The notes under the pieces are model-generated. The model did not search any database, was not told where the DNA came from, and worked only from the letters and a program-made list of their open reading frames with translations. A stretch of 64,000 nt of DNA, from contig CANHJG010000009.1 of the NCBI GenBank assembly GCA_947461205.1, positions 1 through 64,000 of the forward strand, written 5' to 3'. Of the stretch, positions 58,059-64,000 are shown in pieces; the first letter of the stretch is position 1; every line of letters begins with the position of its first letter. Source of the stretch: Opitutia bacterium. GTDB taxonomy: Bacteria > Verrucomicrobiota > Verrucomicrobiia > Opitutales > Opitutaceae. Made by a program: the position numbers and the translations under genes.

Positions 58059-59288
58059 TCAGAGCGGATCAAGTTTCACGGCCGCGGGCTGGGCGTAGCC
58101 GTGCCAGTAGGCGTCGAGGTGGGCGCGGTCGGGTGCGCCGTCGGCGACGATGAAGCGGAAGCGGGCGACGTAGGGGGTGCCGGGCTCGATGCTGAATTCG
58201 CCGAGGAGCTGCGGCACGAAACTGAAATAGGGCATGTTGGGGTGGAGGCGCACGGGCTGCGGCGCGCGGAAATTCGACGGGTGGCCGAGGGTAGCGGTGC
58301 CGGCGAACGCGCCGTCTTTGAGCGGGCCACCGAGGAAACACCAGCGGGCGCGGGCGTTGTTGCCCTTGATGCGGTCGGTGACGCCCTCCGAGGTGAGGAA
58401 GCGCGCGGCGTCGCCGGGACCGTTCCAAGCCCCGGCGCCACGGAAGCCGAATCCGCCGTAGTGATACTCGGGCAGAATCAGCGGGTCGGCGGTGGCGCAG
58501 GTCTGCGTGGTGACGAGGTCGAACATGCGCACGGGGCGCGAGGCGCCGCCGAGATCGTAGACCGTGACCGCCCAGGTTTCGTGGAGGGCGGTGACGGGGG
58601 TGGGGGCGGAGAGATCGACCATCTTCAGGCGGGCCTGAAATCCGCCGTGCACTGGGCCGCTCCACGTGTGGTCGAGGGCGACGAATTCTTGGGCGCCGGT
58701 CTTGTTCTGCATGTTCCAGAAGTCGGGCGACCGGCCCTGAAAACTGGTCTTGGTCCAAGGCGTCCAAATACCGTGGTGGTGCGGGTGGTTGGACGGGTAG
58801 TCGTCCGTGACGAGTTGGCCCGTTGGGGAAAACACGGGGTGGAGGTAACCGGCGCGCACGATCTCGGGCTTGAGGTCGGCGCGGGGCACGGCGTCGCGGT
58901 CGAGATGATAATAGAGGACGGCCTGGCCGGCGACGCTGACTTTGAGTTCGCCGCGGTCGGGGGCGACGACGACGCCCTCGCGCGGGCCGCCGGCGCCGGA
59001 CGTGAGCGTGAAGACGAGCGACTCGCGGGCGCGCTGGGCGGGCACGATGAAACGCGCGGTGCCGTCGGGGTCGGTTTGCAGCGGAACGGCGCGGCCGTTG
59101 GCGTTGCGGAGGACGGCGGATTTGGGCGCGTCGGCGGGGAAGGGGAAGGCGATGACCTGGCCGGCGCGGTCGACGTCGGCCGCGGCGAGCATCACGCGGA
59201 AATTCTTGGCGGCGGCGTCGGACCAGACCGTGGCGCAGGCGAGTGCGGCGGCGAACGAGCGGGAGGCAATGCGCAGGGGGAAAGACAA
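58059..59288 (-). CDS. DUF6807 (PmoA-family) exported protein
   Basis: A 409-residue protein with signal MSFPLRIASRSFAAALACATV. It has the DUF6807 (PmoA-like) pattern: LKPEIVRAGYLHPVFSPTGQ, DDYPSNHPHHHGIWTPWTKT, FWNMQNKTGAQEFVAL, DPLILPEYHYGGFGFRGAGA and RLHPNMPYFSFVPQL. The HPHHHG cluster suggests metal binding. The family occurs in Planctomycetes and Verrucomicrobia beside sugar-oxidation genes, and its role is not established; the PmoA name is historical and does not show methane oxidation. First gene of a likely two-gene unit with the MFS transporter, divergent from the FAH gene. Confidence 0.85.
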   Translation of the reverse strand: MSFPLRIASRSFAAALACATVWSDAAAKNFRVMLAAADVDRAGQVIAFPFPADAPKSAVLRNANGRAVPLQTDPDGTARFIVPAQRARESLVFTLTSGAGGPREGVVVAPDRGELKVSVAGQAVLYYHLDRDAVPRADLKPEIVRAGYLHPVFSPTGQLVTDDYPSNHPHHHGIWTPWTKTSFQGRSPDFWNMQNKTGAQEFVALDHTWSGPVHGGFQARLKMVDLSAPTPVTALHETWAVTVYDLGGASRPVRMFDLVTTQTCATADPLILPEYHYGGFGFRGAGAWNGPGDAARFLTSEGVTDRIKGNNARARWCFLGGPLKDGAFAGTATLGHPSNFRAPQPVRLHPNMPYFSFVPQLLGEFSIEPGTPYVARFRFIVADGAPDRAHLDAYWHGYAQPAAVKLDPL

Positions 59289-59582
59289 AGCAGGAAAACC
59301 AAGTCAGAGGGGCCGGCGGCGCGCAAGCCCGCGGAAGGAAGGCGTGGGCCGGTGTGCCCATCGCTTTCCGGCCAGCGCCGTCCGGGGTGGGCCGGCCGCT
59401 CCGCGGGCGGCGGATGGTGGGTCGTGGCGTGACTGGCTGAGCCGCGCGCGGAGCGGACGACCCACCGGGGCCGCCGAGTGCGGCGAGAAACGGAGAGGCC
59501 CCGGCGGCCGAGGATTTGCCGGGGCGCAGTTTGGTTTCGACCCCGGAGCACGGGCGCGCATTGTCGGGGCCGGGAGATCACC
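59289..59582. other. Intergenic region between DUF6807 and FAH genes
   Basis: About 290 bases between divergent genes. Its middle third is the second 82-bp dispersed element (59386-59467). No other structure was seen. Confidence 0.5.
59386..59467 (-). repeat. 82-bp dispersed palindromic element, copy 2
   Basis: Reverse complement of the element at 45023-45104, matching at about 73 of 82 positions with no gaps. Terminal repeats GGTGGGCCG and CGACCCACC border it. The flanks are unrelated to those of copy 1. It lies in a divergent promoter region. Confidence 0.85.
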
Positions 59583-60533
59583 ATGCGCCTCGCGACCATC
59601 TTGCCTTTCAGCAGTGTCGAATCGGTACCGGTCGCAGCGGCGCCGGACGGGACTTGGATTGAGTTGGCGGGGCTGATCGGGCGGGAGGCGCCGCGGATGA
59701 AGACGGCGCTGCCGTGGTTGATGGTGCACGGCGGCAATCTCGCGGAGCGGGCGGAGGCGTGGCGCGGGCCGCGGTATCGGGAGAGTGAATTTTCGTTTTT
59801 GCCGCCGGTGGTGCGGCCCCATTCGTTTCGGGATTTTTTCGCGTTCGAGGAGCATGCCCAGGCGGCGCGCGCGTGGACGGGCGGGGGGGTGCCGGCGGAG
59901 TGGTATGAAACGCCGATGTTTTATTTTTCGAACCCCAATGCGCTGATTGGGCACAATGCGGCGGTGGTGCCGCCGACGGGCTGTGCGGAGTTGGACTTCG
60001 AGTTGGAGCTGGGCGTGATCATCGGCCACGGCGGGCGCGACATCCCTGCGGCGCGGGCGTGGGAGCACGTGATGGGTTTCACGATCATCAACGATTTTTC
60101 GGCCCGCGATCTTCAGCGCAAGGAACAGGCGGTCGGGCTCGGCCCGACGAAGTCGAAGGATTTTGCGACGGCGGTGGGGCCGTGGATGGTCACGCGCGAC
60201 GTGGTGGCCGACCGCATCGGGGGAGAGGTGCTGACCCTCGAGATGTGCGCGCGGGTGAACGGCCGGGAACTTTCGCGCGGCAACGTGGCCCGGCTCTACC
60301 ACTCCATCCCGCGGTTGGTCGCGCAGGCCTCGCTGGATGCGGAGCTTTTTGCGGGTGATTTGATCGGCACAGGCACGGTGGGCACGGGCTGTCTCCTCGA
60401 TCTCGGGCCCGAGAACACGGGCGGCTGGCTGAAAGCGGGTGACTTCGTCGAATTGGAGATCGAACGGATCGGGGTGTTGCGGACGCAGATCGGCCGGCGG
60501 GCCGCGCTCAGCGTAGAAGGGACGGGGGTTTGA
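59583..60533 (+). CDS. Fumarylacetoacetate hydrolase (FAH) family enzyme
   Basis: A 316-residue protein with an FAH C-terminal domain: FYFSNPNALIGHNAAVVPPT, CAELDFELELGVIIGHGGRD (the acidic metal site ExE) and MGFTIINDFSARDLQRKEQA with the conserved Asp. KSKDFATAVGPWMVTRD and NVARLYHSIPRLVAQAS are also family features. FAH-family members cleave C-C bonds or dehydrate sugar-acid intermediates (for example in hexuronate or aromatic acid breakdown). The reaction here is inferred only at the family level. ATG 59583 is preferred over 59478. Divergent from the DUF6807 gene, and followed by the XRE regulator. Confidence 0.9.
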   Translation: MRLATILPFSSVESVPVAAAPDGTWIELAGLIGREAPRMKTALPWLMVHGGNLAERAEAWRGPRYRESEFSFLPPVVRPHSFRDFFAFEEHAQAARAWTGGGVPAEWYETPMFYFSNPNALIGHNAAVVPPTGCAELDFELELGVIIGHGGRDIPAARAWEHVMGFTIINDFSARDLQRKEQAVGLGPTKSKDFATAVGPWMVTRDVVADRIGGEVLTLEMCARVNGRELSRGNVARLYHSIPRLVAQASLDAELFAGDLIGTGTVGTGCLLDLGPENTGGWLKAGDFVELEIERIGVLRTQIGRRAALSVEGTGV

Positions 60534-60545
60534 GCGGAGATGGAA

Positions 60546-60642
60546 TATCGGCTTTAGAGGCGAATTAAATGGAAGTGTTTTTATCGCCTTAAGTGGCGAA
60601 TTGATTCGATCACTGCAGTTGTGTCGTCAAAAAAGACGAATA
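60546..60642 (+). promoter_or_regulatory. Three operator-like repeats upstream of the XRE gene
   Basis: Two 21-base repeats (60546-60566 and 60582-60602) share 18 of 21 positions. Both begin TATCG and end GGCGAATT, and each is an imperfect palindrome. A third, weaker match at 60622-60642 reads TCGTC-AAAAAA-GACGA and abuts the ATG. Spacing is 36 and 40 bases start to start. This is expected for autoregulation by the encoded helix-turn-helix protein. Confidence 0.65.
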
Positions 60643-61125
60643 ATGAAAATCACCAGCGAGGCTTCGGATGCAGCGTTGCTGGAGGAGCTGGGGCGAAGGC
60701 TGGTGCAGGTACGGTTGGAGAAAAACCTCACGCAGGCGCAGCTGGCGGAGCGGGCGGAGGTCGCGAAACGCACGGTCGAACGACTGGAGGCGGGCAGGGT
60801 GGCGCCGCAATTGGCGGGGTTTGTCCGAATTTGCCGGGCGCTCGATTTGGTCGAGCGGTTTGAGCAACTCGTGCCCGAGGTGGCGGCCAACGAGGGCGCG
60901 CGGGTGGATTTCGGGGTGCAGCCACGGCGGCGTGCCTCGAAGGCGGGGGCCCGCGGGCCGGCACGGGGTGCGCCGCGTGGGAGCGGGGCGGCCGCAGCAG
61001 GACCGCAGACGGTGCGGGCGGTTGAAGCGCCGGCGGTCGGGACCGAACAGCCGGCGAAGGGGGTGGTCGCCGCGGCGTTGGAGCGCGCGGCGGACGTGGT
61101 CGTGGTGGCCCACCACCTGAATTGA
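60643..61125 (+). CDS. XRE-family (HipB-like) transcriptional regulator
   Basis: A 160-residue protein with an N-terminal helix-turn-helix domain (about residues 8-72: LLEELGRRLVQVRLEKNLTQ, AQLAERAEVAKRTVERLEAG, FVRICRALDLVERFEQLVPE). The HTH ends in LVERFEQLVP as in HipB-like regulators that commonly pair with a HipA kinase. No hipA follows here. The C-terminal half (about 90-160) is Ala/Arg/Gly-rich, ending EQPAKGVVAAALERAADVVV, and has no known fold. Three operator-like repeats precede it, so it probably represses its own gene. ATG 60643 directly follows the third repeat. It might also control the adjacent FAH gene, but this is speculation. Confidence 0.85.
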   Translation: MKITSEASDAALLEELGRRLVQVRLEKNLTQAQLAERAEVAKRTVERLEAGRVAPQLAGFVRICRALDLVERFEQLVPEVAANEGARVDFGVQPRRRASKAGARGPARGAPRGSGAAAAGPQTVRAVEAPAVGTEQPAKGVVAAALERAADVVVVAHHLN

Positions 61126-61296
61126 GCGGGCGGCGGCGGGCTCGATGGCCCCGGTTGGGCTAGCCGGCCTTCGGCGCCGGCCGGTTATCGCGATGGCCCT
61201 TAAATTTCAGATTTTTCCGCTGGAGACCCGCCTGGTGGGGGCGGGAAACCCGGCCGCCGGCCGGGCCGACCGTCTGAAAACCAAAGGCCGTTGGTC

Positions 61297-64000
61297 CTAC
61301 TCGGCGGAGAGGTGGCGCAGGGCGCGGGGCTTGGAGTCCACGGGCACCTGGTCGGGACGGGCCCGGAGGCTGGCGAGGTATTCGACGAGGTCGCGGACTT
61401 CGGATTTGGTGAGGATCGCGCCGTAGATTTCGGGCATGCCGCTCGGGGCGCTGGCACGCTGGGCGATGTTGGTTTTTTTCACCGCGACGAGTGAGTTGTC
61501 GGTGGTGCGGAGGGTGATCGTGTCGGCGGTTTCGCTGGCGACGATGCCGGCGGCGGCTCCGCCGGATTTTAACGTGAGGACAATTGTGTCGTAACCGGGG
61601 GCGATCTTGGCGTTGGGCCTGATGATCGATTCGAGGAGGTAGGCGCGGTCGTATTTGAGGCCCATGTCGGCCAGGTTCGGGCCGGCTTCGCCGCCGCTCT
61701 CGGTGCCGACCTTGTGGCAGCGGACGCAGGCCATGACGGGCTGGTGGTTGAAGATGCGTTCGCCGCGGGCTCGGTCGCCGCCGCGGAGCGTGACCTGGAA
61801 CGGAGCGAGGGGATCGGGATTTTGGGCGAGGGCGGCTTCGCGGTCGGCGAGGAGTTTTTTCACCGCGGGTTCGTTGCGGAGGGCGGCGGCGTTGAGGAGG
61901 TCGAGCTGGACGGCGGCGGGCGGGGCTTGGTCGGTGGCGAGCGCAGCGAGTTGGGTGGTGAGAATGGTTGCGGCGCTCGGGTCCTGGAGCGTGCCGAGGG
62001 CGCGATAGGCGGTCTTCTGCTCGGCGGGGGTGCCGTGGGCGATGAGGTTGGCGAGGACCGGTGCGGCGGCCGCGGGTGAGAGGCGTGCGGTGATCGGCAG
62101 CACGGCCTGCCGGACCAGAGGGGACTTGAGGTCGCTCGCGAGTTTCACGGCTTCGGGGAGGCGCGGGTCTTTGAGTTTGTCGAGGGCGCGGAGGGCGGCG
62201 GCGCGGTGGGCGGCCGGTTGGTTGGCGTCCTGCAGGACGGCGAACAGGGTATCGGCGGCGCTCTTGATTTCGAGGGCATCGACGGCTTTCAGGACGGCGG
62301 CTTGGAGGGTGGCGGGGGACGTGGGTTTGAGGAGGCCGGGGAAAATGGGGAGGAGGGCCTGGGTGGCGACGGAGGCGTCGCGGGTTTTTTCGGTGAGCGG
62401 GCGGAAGAGGCCGACGAGGCGGTCGCGGGCGGGCGGGGAGGGCCAGAGGGCGAGTTGGGCGACGGCTTCGGCGCGGAGTTTGGCGGGGGCGGCGGCGTTC
62501 GCGGCGTAGGCGGCGAGGGCGGCGGCGTTGGCGGGCTGACCGAGGCGGAAGTGGGCGTTGAGGACGCGGAAGAGGACGGCTTCGTCGGTGAGGGGTTGCG
62601 TGATGAGCGCGGCGAGGGCCGGGGTGGCGGCGACGATGGGGGCGTCGTTGATGGCGAGGGCGGCTTCGCGGACGATGAAGGGATCGGCGTCGTGGAGGAA
62701 TTTGGCGACGAGGGGGTGTTGGAGGCGGCGGAAGGTGAGAACGAGGCCGAGCCGGACGGCGCGGGAATCGGAGGCCATCGCGGCGGTGAGGGCGGTGACG
62801 TTGGCGCCACCGACGAGGCCCACGACGAGGGCGTGGCGGAGATATTCGTCCTGATCGTCGTTGGTGCGGAGGGCGGCGATGAGTGCGGGCGCGGCGGCGG
62901 CGTGCTGGAGTTTGCCGAGGGATTGGGCGGCGAAGAATTTCACGCGGGGCGCGGCGTCTTTGAGGGCGGCCACGAGGGCATCGGCCTGATCGGCGGCGCG
63001 GTGGTCGCCGAGGAGTTTGGCGGATTGGGCGCGGACCTCGGAGTCGGAGTCGCGGAGGAGTTGCGTGAGCGGATTGAGGGCGGCGGGGTTTTTCGGCGCG
63101 AGCTGGCCCAGGGCCCAGAGGGCGTGAAGGCGGGCGTAGGGTTTGCTCGAGGGCGAGGAAACGATGGCGGTGAGGGGAGCGATGCTGCTCGCGCCGCGCT
63201 CGGCGAAGGTGAACTGGGCTTCCTGGCGGACGCGTTGATCGGCGTGGCCGAGGAGGGCGGAGAGTTCGGCGACGGAGTCCTGGGTCCAGTCGTGCGCGAT
63301 GAGTTTTTGGGTTTCGAGGACGAGGGCGTCTTTCTCGTGCTGCGGATCGGAGATGGCGTAGATGCGGCCGCGTTTGGATTTCGGCCAGCCGTCGGCCCAG
63401 TCGGAGGTGTAGAGGCGGCCGTCGGGGCCGAACTTCACATCGGTGGGGAGGGCGGACTGGAGAAACGGTTTGGAGTCGGCGATGGCGTAGCCGGCGCCCT
63501 TGGGTTTTACGTTGTAGGTGTAGATGCCGCTCTTCGCGACGCTGCCCTTGAAGTGGGTGATGAAGAGGGAGCCGCGGTAGGAGTCGTTGAGGCCGGTGCC
63601 GGGATAGTAGGCGATACCGGAGGGGCCGTCTTCGATGTTGCAGATGGGCGAGAGGAGATAGGCGGCGGTGTCCGGGGTGCGGGGCTGCCAGAGTTTGTCG
63701 GCGAGCCAGGGGCTGTCGCGGTCGATGAGCGGATGTTGGTAGCCGACGCGCCAGCCGCTGTCGCCGCCCTCGACGACGTGGACGAGGCGTTCTTCGTCGC
63801 CCTTGTCGCAATCGTTGTCGCCGGTGAGGAGGTCGCCGTTTTCGGTGAACGCGAGGGACTGGGGGTTGCGGAGGCCGCGGGCGAAGACCTCGAGCTGGGT
63901 GCCGTCGGGGTTGCAGCGATAAACGGCGCCCTCGTCGGGGGTGTCGGCGAGGGAGCCGTCGGGGCCCTTGGCGTGGGCGCCGCGGTCGCCGTTGGAGAAG
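61297..64000 (-). CDS. PVC-type cytochrome c / glucose-sorbosone dehydrogenase-like protein with HEAT-like repeats (partial)
   Basis: A minus-strand frame runs from the window end to TAG at 61297-61299, about 900 codons with the N-terminus missing. The visible start is a beta-propeller end (GAVYRCNPDGTQLEVFARGL, RNPQSLAFTENGDLLTGDND, FKGSVAKSGIYTYNV, then DVKFGPDGRLYTSDWADGWP), like the sorbosone-dehydrogenase-type domain of PVC proteins. The middle (about 61950-63260) consists of HEAT-like helical repeats (LAKFLHDADPFIVREAALAI, LLGHADQRVRQEAQF). The end has a cytochrome c motif CVRCH (about 61715-61729) in MACVRCHKVGTESGGEAGPN and a second conserved block VSLRARPDQVP-like tail. It is probably a periplasmic oxidoreductase for sugars. 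The C-terminus is intact. Confidence 0.9.
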   Translation of the reverse strand, partial: FSNGDRGAHAKGPDGSLADTPDEGAVYRCNPDGTQLEVFARGLRNPQSLAFTENGDLLTGDNDCDKGDEERLVHVVEGGDSGWRVGYQHPLIDRDSPWLADKLWQPRTPDTAAYLLSPICNIEDGPSGIAYYPGTGLNDSYRGSLFITHFKGSVAKSGIYTYNVKPKGAGYAIADSKPFLQSALPTDVKFGPDGRLYTSDWADGWPKSKRGRIYAISDPQHEKDALVLETQKLIAHDWTQDSVAELSALLGHADQRVRQEAQFTFAERGASSIAPLTAIVSSPSSKPYARLHALWALGQLAPKNPAALNPLTQLLRDSDSEVRAQSAKLLGDHRAADQADALVAALKDAAPRVKFFAAQSLGKLQHAAAAPALIAALRTNDDQDEYLRHALVVGLVGGANVTALTAAMASDSRAVRLGLVLTFRRLQHPLVAKFLHDADPFIVREAALAINDAPIVAATPALAALITQPLTDEAVLFRVLNAHFRLGQPANAAALAAYAANAAAPAKLRAEAVAQLALWPSPPARDRLVGLFRPLTEKTRDASVATQALLPIFPGLLKPTSPATLQAAVLKAVDALEIKSAADTLFAVLQDANQPAAHRAAALRALDKLKDPRLPEAVKLASDLKSPLVRQAVLPITARLSPAAAAPVLANLIAHGTPAEQKTAYRALGTLQDPSAATILTTQLAALATDQAPPAAVQLDLLNAAALRNEPAVKKLLADREAALAQNPDPLAPFQVTLRGGDRARGERIFNHQPVMACVRCHKVGTESGGEAGPNLADMGLKYDRAYLLESIIRPNAKIAPGYDTIVLTLKSGGAAAGIVASETADTITLRTTDNSLVAVKKTNIAQRASAPSGMPEIYGAILTKSEVRDLVEYLASLRARPDQVPVDSKPRALRHLSAE

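Noticed and set aside
1-64000. Insertion sequences or phage genes
   Set aside because: No transposase, integrase or phage structural gene was seen in either strand; the mobile-like signals are limited to small palindromic repeats.

Overview
The window is GC-rich DNA from the chromosome of a bacterium of the PVC group, most likely the Verrucomicrobiota family Opitutaceae. This is inferred from gene content, not from a database search. The supporting genes are a secreted protein ending in two copies of a C-terminal module of a type I associate with Opitutaceae, PEP-CTERM proteins, a free-standing SWIB/MDM2 protein, several formylglycine sulfatases beside a TonB-dependent receptor, a DUF6807 protein, a DUF1080 remnant and a PVC-type cytochrome with a HEAT-like region. 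Many genes have very long open frames on the opposite strand, caused by strong GC bias at codon position 3. Those frames were not annotated.

Layout. 0-2 kb: the 5' end of a PAS-domain protein and two Hsp20 chaperones. 2-8 kb: a TonB-dependent receptor, a DCC-family protein, a TerC-family membrane protein and an MscS channel. 8-12.4 kb: a 1281-residue secreted metzincin protease with RCC1-like repeats and a MazEF-type toxin-antitoxin pair. 12.4-17 kb: an ABC-2 efflux operon (adaptor, ATPase, permease), an internally deleted mgtE and a proline-rich exported protein. 17-21.4 kb: a heterodimeric ABC exporter with one degenerate ATP site and a SWIB protein with a strong terminator. 21.7-26.6 kb: a two-domain PPK2 kinase, two EamA transporters, a membrane-anchored protein of unknown function and a possible small RNA. 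26.6-30.7 kb: a DUF3494 PEP-CTERM protein, a PRC-barrel/BON gene interrupted by one amber codon, a second PEP-CTERM protein and a DUF1264 protein.

31.4-40.2 kb: an AttEFGH-like ABC operon, a type IA topoisomerase, a DUF1080 remnant and a DUF5009-type acyltransferase, followed by a four-copy 47-bp palindromic repeat. 40.6-45 kb: a PQQ-type beta-propeller protein and a complete TRAP transporter. 45-57 kb: a sulfatase-rich region with three intact sulfatases, one decayed sulfatase/PhoD chimera, a VapBC pair, a large TonB-dependent receptor and a PafA-like phosphatase. 56.7-61.1 kb: an MFS transporter, a DUF6807 protein, an FAH-family enzyme and an XRE regulator preceded by three operator-like repeats. 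61.3-64 kb: the 3' part of a PVC-type cytochrome gene, cut by the window end.

How it fits together: the 40-64 kb part reads as polysaccharide and sugar-acid catabolism. An outer-membrane receptor imports sulfated glycan fragments, exported sulfatases and a phosphatase remove esters, TRAP and MFS transporters carry the products, and FAH and DUF6807 enzymes act on them. The window also shows repeated gene decay (mgtE, sulfatase/PhoD, DUF1080, the amber-interrupted BON gene) and at least three kinds of palindromic intergenic repeat. I found no rRNA, convincing tRNA, CRISPR array, insertion sequence or replication origin.
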